Shown piece after piece: positions 43,985 to 56,309 of a stretch of 64,000 bases of DNA (positions are counted from its first letter, which is position 1; the number at the start of each line of letters is the position of its first letter). The notes under the pieces were generated by a model. That model had not been told where the DNA came from, ran no database searches, and was given only the letters and a program-made list of their open reading frames with translations. This DNA is from Celoporthe dispersa (taxonomy: Eukaryota; Ascomycota; Sordariomycetes; Diaporthales; Cryphonectriaceae). The translations under genes and the position numbers were made by a program. The stretch is from NCBI GenBank assembly GCA_016584495.1, contig WAID01000001.1:1922001-1986000 (forward strand), in the 5' to 3' direction.

Positions 43985-46900
43985 GGTGGTTGAGGCTCCC
44001 TCTTCTCCTTGATCGACGGCTGAAAGCAAGTAATAAATAGTATTCAATTAATTACCTTCGAGGTTGTAGGCTGATAGTCGCGTATTGAATCTATGCTGTA
44101 GATTAGTCGACTGTTATTAATTGCAGTGTGTGATTGCCAAGGATGGGTGAATTGTGAAGAGGTGCTTGAGGGGTCGACGATCATGTTGTATGAGAGGCGG
44201 TCTGGTTACCGTAGCACAAGGACCATGTTCCGGTATCGCTATCGCCGTTTGTTCGATGGTCCGGCTGAAGTAACAGTACGTACTTTGCTGTACCACACAG
44301 CAGGCTGACCACCGCACATCACAGATAACGACCGGTAGGACGAGTATAGGCCCCGATCAGGAAGGACGAGCCGATATTTGATAAGGATGATTCGCCGTAG
44401 TGATCAGAAGCCACAAGGACCGGTTTCGCAAATCTATAAACAGCATATATATTAATCAATGCATAGGTGACGTGCCTTGACGCTTTGGCTGAGTTATTTC
44501 CAGTGTGAACTCCTGCTTTTTTCCTCTCTCTGCCTCTCTCCAGAGTCGAGGACGCCTGGCCTTAATTCTGGGCAAGTATGAGAAACCAATCCCCTTGCCG
44601 GAAATGTGGGTTTGATTTAGTTCAGGAGGGCTCTGGCGTGATAGCACGTCCGTCTTGCGTGATGGTTTTACGCGTTGCACATTTCCGATCCGGCTGCTGT
44701 CAGTGAATGTGCTTATTGTCTTCTCTCATGTTGATTGCCGGGAATTCACTCGGGATAAAATGTTGACATAGTAGCTGCCAAGAAGAGAAGGTGCAATAAA
44801 GTCGAAGTACTCTCAGCATTAGTTCACTTTGTATGATTCAATACGCGTCGAGCTCCATGTCTTGAGCTCAACAGCGTGGACTGCCGATCCCGAGCCTCTA
44901 TTTTTGCCCCAGGCCATTTAATTTAGATATCAACTAGTTCAAATACCAAATAGCGCTGATTCTGGTTCAAAGATGGAAGCTGTTCGGCTTCACGTTACAA
45001 ACCATACCCACCACTACTTTACTCCTTCGTACAGTTGGATCTACCAAAGGCCATTATGAGGTTCACTTGAGGACTTGACTGAGAGGTTATAAACAAAGAA
45101 GTCAGTATTTATTAGTTAGGAAAAGGGCCAGTCTGTATCCCCTACCGCAACAGGTCTTTTCTCCTAAGTTGCCGAGTAGGCAGAAATTGAGGTTTAGAAT
45201 GCGGCTACGTAATCAAATCATTCGGTATTATGAAGATTTCCGCAGGTGGCATGTAGGCAAAATTGAGAGGCTGAAGACTGACGGGTTTAGAAATTTACTC
45301 AAGATAGGACTTACGGCGCTGGTCAAGATTAGCTGCGAGCCATACCGCGTTAAGCTCCCATTCACTAGTATAAGTTTGGATACTATTGGCTTCTTCCAGA
45401 TTAATCCTTTATTTAGTTCATCAAATACTATTATGGGTAGCGTGACCGGTATAAACTGACTGACAACATGGAAGGATCACTGTTAGACCTCGTCAGCTTG
45501 AGCACCCTGCCCCAGCTCTTACCAACCATGCTCAAGTTCTAGGTCTTTAATCACGTTCTCGGCCTGTATGAAGACCACTCATCTAGTTCTGCTAAAAGTC
45601 TCACTGAACAGAATTGGTCTCTAAGCTGCAGACCTGTGAGGCTCATAATTTCCGTCCTTGTTAGCAATCTGTGCATTCACAGCGGTCCTGTTCACCTGCA
45701 GCAAAGAAGCCAGATCCACATGTGATTATTCTAGCAGTGCTGTCACCGTCTCAAGTGCAATCCGTGCTGCGTCAAGTAAAGCGTGCACCAAATAGAGGGC
45801 AGCTACAATTACTGCAGGTTGGTTCGTTCAATTTACACACACGCGCGCGCGCCAGAAAAAAAGAAAAGAAAAGAAAGAAAAGATTCTGGTAAGGTTTCTG
45901 AGAAAAGAGATATAGGGTCAGTAGGCTCATGTGTCGCGGAATTCCCCTGGCTACATCCTTCAGTATCTTGGCACCAGAAGAAATTCGCAAAAGCCCTCAC
46001 GATACAGTGAGCTGGTGGTTTTCGGCCGCCCAACAGCACGCCTCGCAGCACGTTTTCTAGACGGAGCTTTCCCATAGACTTTTTACCATACCTGCTCACC
46101 TAGGTAAATACTAACGCCCTTTTTTGGAATGTTGAAGCTGAGAAGAGCGCTTCTAGCTACAGCTTTCGGATGAATTTTCTATACAATTGCACCCGATTAA
46201 TTTTTTCCCTTCTTTTTCAAATCTTTTCAGCAAGATGTATTTGTTTGTCTCTTTCTTGTTTTCTTCTCTTTTTCTTGTAAATTGAAAGTCTTTATGAGAA
46301 ATAACGTGAAAACTTCAAGATTGATATAGCAGGCTGATTGGATGTGGTTGGGGGGGGGGCTCTCTCGATATTAATTTCAATGTAGGAAAGGAAGCGCATG
46401 TAAAAGTTTCTTATGGGAAGAAAGACCAATAATTTCCCTTTCTCTTTCCACGTCATTCTAAAGTAGTCAATTTGTGTCAATGATCACTCTCGTATTCGTT
46501 TACAACGTACCAATTGCAAGCTAGGCGCTGGTGAGACGAAGACGCTGATATCGTCCACCACACTCTATGATAGTCATACGAACGTATCGCAAAAGTGACG
46601 ACCAGCGCAGGAGCGCCAAACTGGACCCGATGGATTCCTCCACAGTAGTGTCCCCAGTGACCTGAGAAAATTGTTAGGTAGAGAAGCAATGAAACACAAC
46701 ACGGCTCTACGATATGATCAGATGCTGACAGATGGGATTATAAATACAAGCTAAGATCTGACTAGAATACCTCGGACTTTTTGACAGCAAGTGCCACTGA
46801 ACTGACGTGTAGCACGGCTGATGCAGTACCAAGCAATTGGTGTGGGTGGGGGCTCCGGCGTAACAAGGATACTAATAACGGAATTACTGTAAGGTCACAG

Positions 46901-47591
46901 ATAACAGCAACACCCGAGAGTCCTCTCACGTCTGGCTAGCCTTTCGCCAACAGCCTCACTACGCAGTAGCTCCAAGGACAATTCTCCCAAGATGGCAACT
47001 ATATCCAGACCCAACACCGTGTAGAGGTGTGTGGCCTGACGCCACAGTGTTGGAATGATCTGATGCCACACAAAAGAAGCGTCAGCTCTTATCTACCCGC
47101 ACGCCCAGGAAAGGCGCTCAGACAGACGCCTAATCGAATTGCCAGTGGTCCGAGTAGCTTTATCGGTGAGCAGCTATCGGCAAGGTTGCATGCAGGACTA
47201 TAGCTTATTCAGGAGATATCCGACGCCAGTATGAGGGGGAGGAGGACTCTCCCTATCATTGTGTATTGACCCTAGGCAGGGGGGGCGCGGCGGTAAAGCT
47301 GCCGGAATAGGGTTGCAATCTGAGAAGCAGCCTGCAGATCAGCGATACATATCTGGAGGACATTGGGACCGCCGTAGCTTCTATCTGCGCGATGACATCT
47401 ATCTGTTCTGCCCTGGCGTGGTCAAACTGCAACCTGCTGTGTGTGTGTGTGTGTGTGTGCGCGCGCGCGTGTGACGACAAGTGGACCAACCGCATTGTTA
47501 CATCTATTGTAACAATTATTTTTGTGTCCTGACAGGCCAAGCCACCTCAGGAGGCGTCTGCTTGTGAGAACATATACCAACAACCCTCGAC
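43985..47591. other. Gene-poor, AT-rich interval
   Basis: No gene is supported in 3.6 kb. An open stretch at 45169-45459 (96 residues, e.g. MRLRNQIIRYYEDFRRWHVG) has odd composition and no neighbours or motifs. It could be a remnant of a mobile element. A/T tracts are frequent (45858-45880, 46200-46280). A GT/GC microsatellite of about 35 bases lies at 47438-47472, just ahead of the permease. Confidence 0.5.
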
Positions 47592-49645
47592 ATGTCAGCG
47601 CCAGACGTGACATCCAAATCCGACGGCGCGCCCGCCGCCGTCGACGATGCTGGTGCTGCTGCTCACCACCACCACCATCACCCCGAACATCTCGTGACGA
47701 CGAGCGATGGCGGGGTCGTTCTCGCGAGCGAGGCCGACGCAGAGCTGCTGGCCAAGATGGGCTACAAGCAGGAGCTGAAGCGCAACTTTTCGACCCTCGA
47801 GGTCTTCGGCATCGCCTTCTCCATCATGGGCCTGCTACCGTCCATCGCCTCGACCCTGGCCTTTCTCCCTGCCCGCCGGGCCCGGCGGGATGGTCTGGTC
47901 GTGGTTCCTGGCGAGCGGCTGCATCTTTGTCGTCGGCCTGGCCATGGCCGACATGGGAAGTGCCATGCCCACGAGCGGCGGACTCTACTATTGGACACAC
48001 TACTTCAGCTCTGCAAAGACGAGGAATTACCTGTGCTTCCTGGTTGGTTATAGCAACAGCCTCGGCCTGATTGGTGGGCTCTGCAGCATTAACTGTTGGT
48101 TGAAACCATCCCTGCTGCACGCACTCATACTGGCGACCTCGAAAGACTAATAATAGTAATCTAAACCCAGATGGCTTCGCCTTGATGTTCTGCGCTGTCA
48201 TCGTGATAGCAACAGACGGGTCATGGTCCCCAAGCAACGGAATTGTATACGTTGTGTTCATGATCTGCACACTTACGCACGGCGTTCTCGCCACCACTCT
48301 GACCAAGATCATGAACAAAATCCAGACATTCGCCGTCTTTATGGTTAGTCCCATCTCAGCTAGTTCTCTCTCCCTCTCTCTCTCCAGTGTCTTGACACTG
48401 ACGCACCCTCAACAGAACATTGCTCTTATCCTCGCCACGATCATCGCCCTGCCCGTGGGCAGAGCCAGCCAGCGCAACGATGGCCACTTCATCTTCGCCG
48501 AGGTCGAGAACCTCACCACCTGGCCTACCGGATGGGCCTTCATGCTTGCCTGGCTGAGTCCCATCTGGACAATCGGCGCCTTTGACTCGTGCGTCCACAT
48601 GTCGGAGGAGGCGAGCAATGCGGCCAAGGCCGTTCCCCTGGGCATTCTGAGTTCCATCGGCATGTGCTGGGGGCTCGGCTTTATCATCGTGATCGTGTTG
48701 GCGGCGTGCATGAACCCTGACGTTGAGAGCGTGCTCGGAAGCTCGTTTGGGCAGCCTGTGAGTAGTTGTTTTGCACAGAAAAGAAGCATTTTTCGTGGTC
48801 ATTCCTGTTTCTAACGCAAGCATTCGTACGTAGATGGCTCAAATCTACTATGACGCGCTTGGGAAACACGGAGCGATGGGCTTCATCGCCTTCCTGTTTA
48901 TCGTTCAGTACCTGATGGGTCTGTCGATTCTCATCGCTGCGTCTCGGCAGACGTGGGCATTTTCTCGTGACGGTGCCCTACCATTCTCACCCTTCTTTCG
49001 ACCTATTGTAAGTCCACACACACACACACACACACACCCCTCCCTCGTCTCTGCCAGAATATGCCCCAATTGACAGCCGATCTGTGATCTTAGTCCAAGA
49101 GATTTGGGTATATTCCTCTGCGCACCGTCTGGGGCTCCGTCTTCGCTGCCATCGTCCTGGGCCTCCTCTGCTTGATCGCCTCAGCAGCCGCTGCTGCCCT
49201 GTTCTCCCTGGCCGTGGCGGGCAATAATCTTGCCTGGGGCGTTCCGATCTTCTCGCGCGCGGTCTGGGGTCGCGAAAAGTTCACACCGGGTCCCTTCTAT
49301 ACCGGTCACATGTTCAGCCTGCCCATAGCCTGGGCTGCCATCATTTTCCTGATTTATGGCATTGTGTTGGCCATGTTCCCGGTCGGCGGCCCAGATCCCA
49401 CGCCCGAAAGCATGAACTACACCGTCGTCATCAATATGGCGGTCTGGGGCGGGTGCACGCTCTATTATCTTGTGGATGCGAGGAAGTGGTTCACGGGGCC
49501 CAAGTCAACAGTGGAAGAGGTGGAGGAGGTCCTGGGCCGGGAGTTGACTGGTGAGCAGAGGGAAGGGCTGTCTGGAGGTGGCCAGGGAGCCGAGGCGAAT
49601 GACAGCGGCCCTGAGACGGAGAAACAGCCCGTCATCTCGGAGTGA
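47592..49645 (+). CDS. APC-family amino-acid/GABA/choline permease
   Basis: Plasma-membrane transporter of the amino acid-choline transporter (ACT) group. Exons: 47592-48094, 48171-48343, 48416-48757, 48834-49007 and 49094-49645. The first donor is the weak GTTGGT; the others are GTTAGT, GTGAGT and GTAAGT. The cytosolic N-terminus holds a run of six histidines, then LLAKMGYKQELKRNFSTLEV (family lead-in). Helices follow with GIAFSIMGLLPSIASTLAF, GLAMADMGSAMPTSGGLYYW (consensus GExxSxxPxSGG-like), SPIWTIGAFDSCVHMSEEAS and AASRQTWAFSRDGALPFS. The C-terminal tail is acidic. The frame breaks at 47862-47864, where an extra T sits in TTT. Removing it gives STLAFSLPAGPGGMVWSW and 580 residues. Family members carry GABA, choline or amino acids; the sequence alone does not choose. 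Confidence 0.88.
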
Positions 49646-50231
49646 AAAGGACATACGAACCACGCGTACACAGCCCAAGCCAAGGGCGAAGTTTGTTATA
49701 TGCATTTCTGCGCAAGATCAGACATCGTTGCTGCACGACTAGCCCAAGGCACGGTCGCAACAGTAATTACAAGATGAAAAACCGAATACACAGATACTCA
49801 GGCTGACCAATATTCTTGGCGCTGATCGTTACTGCATGTACACATGATTCCATGGCGAGTTACATCGCATGAAATAGTCCCCCAATCAAGAGGCCTTGAC
49901 CCACGAGTACCGAACAGCGGGCTGTCACCTGCTTGCTGCTCTATGCAGAAAAGACCAAGGGATCATGATCCCTTAATCCGAGCCTGCTCGTATCATGCCC
50001 TTATGCTCTCGCCGATCCTGCTTATGCCGCATTTGGCCTACCGATCACATTGAAGAGGTGACAATGGAGAGGGGTAAACGCCGGCATGAGAGCATCATAT
50101 GGTTCTGGTGGACTGGGGACAGCATGGGAACTATTTCAGGTATATAGTACCTCATATTACCTCTTACTTTGACTCCCATCACTTTCACTCCTTTTTGTTT
50201 CTGGGCACTACAGTCCACTAGAACTTCAAAC
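49646..50231. promoter_or_regulatory. Permease-oxidase intergenic region
   Basis: The 586 bases between the permease stop and the FAD oxidase ATG carry the permease 3' UTR and the oxidase promoter. No gene is seen. A possible TATA-like GTATATAGTA lies at about 50139-50148, 84-93 bases before the oxidase ATG. Confidence 0.4.
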
Positions 50232-52182
50232 ATGACAGCTGTCTCTATGAATTCCACGGTAGAGCTCCCCAGCACGGCGCAGCTGGCCATCACCAACCTC
50301 AAGGATGCCGGACTTTCGGAAGTGATTCACCTCCCAGGCTCGGAAACGTACGAGGAGCGACTCAGATCCTACTGGTCCCTGACTCCTCGCCTCCGCGCAT
50401 GGGCTCTTGTCCTGCCCCGAACAACCGAGGAAGTGTCCCTCACTGTAAAGGCTCTCGTCCGAACTCCCGACTGCCAATTTGCCATCCGCAGGTGAGAAGG
50501 TGTCCCCAGAGTTATACCTCTCCCTTTCATACACACACGAAGTGTTCCCCTGGCTAACGAGGTTCTGCTTTTTGTTTTCTTCTATGAAAAAACAGCGGGG
50601 GCCACATGTGTGCGCCAGCAGCAAGTGGCATCGAGAAAGGGATAGCGATCGACCTCGGCCTCTTCGTCAAGATCACTTATGATCCGGAGACCAAGCTCGC
50701 GCACGTGCCGCCTGGCCCTCGGTGGGTAGATGTCTATAGGGCTCTCGAGAAAGGTGTAGTCTTGTTACCTGTCCACTTATTGCTTATTTTGTACTCGGGC
50801 TGACGAAAAGATGATGGTGGTGAATTATAGACGGCGTTATGGTTGCGGGTGGCCGCGAGGGCTCTGTCGGCGTTGGTGGCTTGCTGCTCGGCGGTGGGGT
50901 TCGTATCCTGACCATTAAACTCCTGAAGTCAAGGACCTGTGGTCAACTAACCATTATTCACGCCATTGAAAGATCTCGTACTATTCGTGCCGTGTCGGAC
51001 TCGCATGTGGTAAGTGAGAATTACATAAAGCGATATCAACCTCGCAGCCTTGGATACTGCGCTCCAGTCCCTGAGGAAAAGGCATCATTTATCACTTCCT
51101 ACATCACAGGACTTGAGCTGAGCCAATTTTGTGTTACTAGATCAGGTTGTCAACTATGAAGTCGTGTTGGCCGATGGCAGCATCGTCAATGCAAATGAGC
51201 ACTCAAACGAGGACTTGTTCAGGGCTCTGAAGGGTGGCGGCAATAACTTTGGCATCGTCACGCGTTTTGATATGAAGACCTTTCCCGCGCGCGACCTGTG
51301 GGATGGGATGCTGACATGCGCAAAGACGGAGACACTAGCCGTTATCGACGCTCTTGTCCATCTGATCGAGCATCTAAATACGACGGACGAGCCCTCGGAG
51401 CACCACATAGGAGCGTGGCGTTACACCTCTGTGACGCGCGACATTTTCATAATGAGTATTATAACCCGTCTGGAAGGCACCGAGAACACTGAGCGTGTGG
51501 AGAGATTCCTCTCCATGCCTCGGCAGGGGAACATGAAGAATGTCTCCGTCGCCGAAAAGGTGGCCGCATTCACCGTGCCATCGAATAAGCAGTTGAGTCC
51601 AGCCCTCTGTCTCCGTCCTAGTTCAACATGGATGAACTCAGAGCCTCTGACCGATAACCCTTGCAAAGCTGCATATGGCTTAGCACATCTTTCAAGAATG
51701 ACAAACGCATCGCCCGTAAAGCCATCAGCTATTATGAAGAACTTATCGACTACATCAAGAAGGAGCATATACCCAGCGGCGAGTTCGAAGGGATGAGTTG
51801 CCTTCAGCCACTACCCGCCTGCTTTACGCATCTCGTACCGACCTACAAGGGCAACATGCTGGGCCTCGAGCGCATGGCTGGAGAGCCGGCGATACTCTAT
51901 GTCACGTGGATCGAGGTCAGTACGTGGGAGCTGGCGGAGGCTATCTTTCCCAAGTTCAGGGGGCTGCTGGATGAGCTCGATGCCTATGCGGAATCTCTGG
52001 GAGGCTCTGTCGAATTCCGTTACGCGAACTACTGTGACAGATCCCAGAATCCACTGGCGACCTATGGCGAGGAGAATATTCGGAAGATGAGCGAGGCTTC
52101 GAAGAAGTATGATCCAACTGGGGTCTTTCAGACCAGGGTGCCGGGTGGCTTCAAGATTAGCAAGGTGAAGAGGACTGAGTGA
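50232..52182 (+). CDS. FAD-linked oxidoreductase, berberine-bridge/VAO type
   Basis: Flavoprotein oxidase of the FAD_binding_4 plus BBE family. Members oxidise sugars, alcohols or alkaloid-like substrates using oxygen; the substrate here is unknown. Six exons: 50232-50491, 50596-50753, 50831-50898, 50973-51009 (37 nt), 51141-51591 and 51669-52182. The total is exactly 496 codons with stop. Landmarks: CQFAIRSGGHMCAPAASG, where the histidine is the usual covalent FAD anchor; VPPGPRWVDVYRALEKDGVM; GGREGSVGVGGLLLGGGISY; DQVVNYEVVLADGSIVNAN; LKGGGNNFGIVTRFDM; and the BBE-type C-terminus FRYANYCDRSQNPLATYGEE with KKYDPTGVFQTRVPGGFKI. The motif after GVGG lacks the cysteine used for a second flavin bond, so FAD is probably bound once. 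No signal peptide is seen, unlike many secreted members. One intron (51592-51668) removes an in-frame stop and restores HCIWLSTSFKND. Confidence 0.88.
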
Positions 52183-55100
52183 GGCTGGGAGTGTTTGAAA
52201 GCGAGGCGACTTAAGAGAGGCGTTGAGATAAAGATGGTGCCTTGACTAAACGTAGCGTTGAATGGTTCTGAATGTGTAGATGCGCTAAAGAGAAAAGAAC
52301 GGAAGACGGCAGTCACTTACCTATCATAGTCTATGCAACATACAGATTGAATAACAGGTAATAAACGATAGAAATGCATGAACCAAAGCAGACATTGAAT
52401 ACATTGGCTCATATCAGCCTCAGAATTAGAATTAGCTGACAGACTTCCTTGTCTCTGGTTCTCAAGACTGGTCCATATCCATTCGATGTTTTTGCATTCT
52501 CTGTTTTTCTCCGGGTACTTGATTTTCCCGCTGCGGCTACCTTACTTTCGTTGGCCGCAAACAAGCAGACGCTTTGAAAATGAGGTGTTAGAAACAATAT
52601 AATGCAATCTTTGCCTGAACCGGGACAGCAGAAGGATTCAAAGAGGTAACATACACATCGCGCGACCAATCGCTCAACTTGTCCGACAGGTGCACGCCAG
52701 GACCGAGTTGGTTGTCTTTGTTTGTGTTCACCAGATGTAGCATTGTGCCGGCTTTTTGCATCTCCTCAACCTTTGCCTAATTTCCAAAGACAAGTTAGTG
52801 TAGCTCTATGATACATATAGCAGTCTTACTGGCGCCATCTGTATACGTGAGTCGTTGCATGCCATCCCAAGTAAAATGAGGTCCGCTGAGTTAGCTTTAT
52901 TACACTTGGCTCAGCGCTTCCAGCAAGAGCCAGAGCAATGGCCAGAGTATTTTCAATGGTGACGTGCACTTTAAAAAAGAAGCAGCTGAGAATAGTGACG
53001 AAGATGAAGGTACAAGTGTAGTCTGGTGTAGACTGGAGGTTTTTCGGTCGTTATAGATATCTCATTAGTTATTATGTCTTAGAACAGGAGGGATAAAGAG
53101 CAGTACGCCGCCATTTATATCCGATTAGAAACGACGAATCGAGCATTTAATCTGTATAGTAGAGTTTATCTTTGTAATTATGGCATTGATTTCGAATGAA
53201 GGACAGGGCGTCGGACATGTGCTGTGATTGTGCTTCTTCCACTGCCCTGCCTTGAAACGAGCAGGTTCGGCGTATTATACAAATCAAGGCCAGACAGGCC
53301 ATCTGGTTCAGAAAATGAGACGATGATTCCAAAATTGTTCCTTTAAATAAAAAACGTGCAAAGGAAAATGTTGCCATATTTTGAAACTTGGTGCCAGGGC
53401 TCGTTGTGGGGTTCCAAAGCCCAGCGAGGCCTCAGAAGCTATTGTAGAACACCTGGCTACATGACGTTTTTATTCTGGCAAGTAATTAGATGGAGGCGAT
53501 TGACTCTATTGCAGCCCCAAAACCACCCGTGTTTCCTGAATTATTAGCTGTGCACACCTGTCTGCTGAATCAAGTCAGGTGTAAGCGTACAACAGAGAAT
53601 TTGAAGATATCCGTGTCGACCTCCGGGCCGGAACCCTGGCTTTTGCTCGTCCAGCGTCTCGTGCGCCTGCGGCGTCATCACCCAAGACCAATAAAAGATA
53701 AAATTAAACCTGCTGCACAATGAGGTGTCATAGCCGCGCTCACTCCTGGTCTGCGGGTTCGATTGGGAGTTTAATGACGGCTTGAACAGCCCGGGTACAG
53801 CAAAGATGATGGTTAACACCCAGCGAAAGGATCTCGAGGACAGTCTGCGGACACGCCAGCTTGCCGTGCTCGCAATAGACATCAAGTTCCGCAACTGTCA
53901 GCCAAGGGAGGAGTTCGGATTTGAGTCACTAGATATCGAGGGGGCCAACTCACGCCGCCTAAAAGAGACAGCATATGAGCAGGAGACCTTCTTTGTCCAC
54001 CTCGAGGTCGGCAACTTTCCTCCCCAGCATGATACCAACCGTCCCGAAGGCGAGGCGTACGGGAAGACGAGATGGTCCAGCGGTTATCCTTTCAAAATCA
54101 GGTCGCCAATATCACCACGGGAGAGGTGGCACGACAGTTCCAAGGTATGCTCGAGTCAATGAACTGGGAGATTGAGACTAATTGGTTCAGTCAAGAGTTG
54201 CGTGGAGATTGAACCAGCAACAGGTCTCATCAGTTTCAAACGAGCCAGTATCAAGAAATGACACTGTTTCGGGATACCAGGCACTTGTAGTAGTGTACAG
54301 CTAAGCAGATGGCGTGTAAGCCAGTTTGAAGAGGAGCCAGTCCAGGTCAAGAGAATAAGTTCGTGGGGCCCGGGGGGAAGAATGCTCTGGGCACACTGAG
54401 ATTCAAGAATATAATTAATAACCTGCAAGTTTGACAGTACACCTCTTTAATAGTAATTCCGCCGCGATTCATGTTTTTGTGTTCTTCACTTTCGTACAGG
54501 TACTGAATTACTTGACCACTCATTATTTAATGAGTGCAGATCATGAGAATTGTGCTCTTCAACTAATGTTGTCTATTCAAGCGTGGGGAGCTCACAATCC
54601 AGGCCACATTTATCAGATATCACAATGGCGCCAGCCGTACATCATTTGTTACTCTCCTACATATTTAGAGTATGCATTTATCTAGCATCAAGGCGACCTG
54701 CTTCTTCCAAGCGTCAGCATATCGAAAGACGTTGAACATGGCAAAAAATAACAAAGCGTCAGCTAGAACTGAGGCCGCAGGTTGCAACCCATCAGCCAAG
54801 AGAGAAATCTTATTTCCCCAAAGTGAAAAGGATGACAGGCCAAGACCGCCAAGATATAGCGTCGAGTCCCCTTCTGAGGGAACAGAGACCTCAGGGGCTC
54901 GGGCCTAGGCCCAATATGACCTAAAAGAATGGAGGGGGCGCCGGCACTTCGCACCCTTCTCCGCAGAGAGCCCTGGGATGTGCAGGTTGAGAGGTCCTGA
55001 TTCGCTACACTTTAATTAGGGACGATCCGCCGATTCTTCGCCTCGTTTCAAAACAGAGCGCCACACCCCTCGTCCCAAGCAGCCAGTAATTTATTGCATG

Positions 55101-56309
55101 TATGTATGTACCTACAGCCGCAGAGACAACTCGGATCCTACACGCCCAGATCTTGGCTCTGGGTCCTCTTTCTTTCTTTCCTGTCTCTCACCTTGGTGTC
55201 ATGCAAGGCGCCGTCCCTTTTTGTCTTGTTTCTTCTTTTCTTCTCTTGGCAGCGCCAAGGAGAAGAGCTGCTGGACGAGAGACAGCCATTTCCTGATCTC
55301 AGAAATCCTCGGCGGTTCATCCATCCTGCGGTGCCCTCTCCAGCCAAGCCACTGGCCGTTTTGTTTGTTTACCCTGCTGGGATCTGACACAGGCGGCCTG
55401 CTCTTTCTTCTAGCTTCTCCTTTCCATTTCTCTCGCCCTCCTTCCCGCTCCCCCCTCCCCATCCCCTCCTCCTTTTAAGATCCTTGCTCAGCCTCGCCTG
55501 GTCGGGACATAAGCAAGCAATGTCCTCAAGGAGAAGAGGCGGGAGAAGAGGGTTGGTAAGACGTCGTGCGCCATGGCGCTGAGGGCAAAGCAAGCCCGCG
55601 CCCTGCCCTGTCCCGTGCCGTCAGCATCGCACGGATGGCTGGCCTGCAGGTCGATTGGGTTTTCCGGACGAAGCGCGAGTGTGCTGCGCGCCATGTGGCC
55701 CCGTCGTACCCGGCCGTTTTATGTGGGCACCCGTGCAGAGATCCACTGGGCACATCATGGGCAAGTTCGCTTGTCGACGGTGGTGGGCTCCCGCTGGAGA
55801 CGCCAAGAGGGACGAACCTGTCTGCGCAATCTTCAGCGAGATTACAAAAGGAGATGTCCCTCTTCACGATGTCACCTCTTCGTGTCCTCTGCCTGCTGAT
55901 CTTCCCTACCTAAGGACATTCCACTCCATCTTCTTCCTTCTCTCTCTCTCTCTCTGTGTCTTTCGTTATTACTACTAGTTAGTCCAAAACAATCATTGCC
56001 TCTCTTCTTATTCTTTCTTGTTACTTCTTCTCTTCCAGCTGCTCGTGGACCGCTTCAGTCGTTCCCCCCCAGTCACTTGAATATTGCGTCAATATCTCAT
56101 TTCTATTCTTTTCACTCTCTTTTAGAAAAAAAACCAAAAAAGAGTTTTGGAAACAAACAAGGCTATCTATTGCCGTAATTCTTCGTCTCTCTTTCTCACT
56201 CTCGCTCGCTCGCTCGCTCTGTTCCACCTCGAACCAAAATACTTAATCACAAAAACCTTTCACATCATCGTCCACAGCCCAGCATAAATCGATATCTCGT
56301 CCCTACAAA
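52183..56309. other. Gene-poor interval
   Basis: Apart from one doubtful open frame (53815-54162, listed separately), I see no gene in 4.1 kb. The last 1.2 kb (about 55,100-56,309) is pyrimidine-rich with TCTCTC and CGCT runs (e.g. 55940-55960, 56190-56222). It probably contains the promoter and a long leader of the aspartic protease gene. Confidence 0.5.
53815..54162 (+). CDS. Doubtful small hypothetical ORF
   Basis: An open frame of 115 codons from an internal ATG (an upstream ATG lies at 53782). It has balanced, hydrophilic composition: KDLEDSLRTRQLAVLAIDIK, REEFGFESLDIEGAN and ETFFVHLEVGNFPPQHD. It looks more protein-like than the neighbouring random frames but matches nothing I recognise. 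It could be a fragment of a decayed gene: the C-terminal part (SPRERWHDSSKVCSSQ) looks random. I see no intron that extends it. Confidence 0.25.
   Translation, partial: NTQRKDLEDSLRTRQLAVLAIDIKFRNCQPREEFGFESLDIEGANSRRLKETAYEQETFFVHLEVGNFPPQHDTNRPEGEAYGKTRWSSGYPFKIRSPISPRERWHDSSKVCSSQ

Noticed and set aside
47438..47472. GT/GC microsatellite as a Z-DNA regulatory element of the permease
   Set aside because: The alternating tract is real, but nothing in the sequence shows a regulatory role.
55566..55913. Overlapping 100-residue open frames in three phases upstream of the protease
   Set aside because: Three frames open at once with no motif; this is what GC-rich non-coding sequence gives, and the region looks like leader or promoter.
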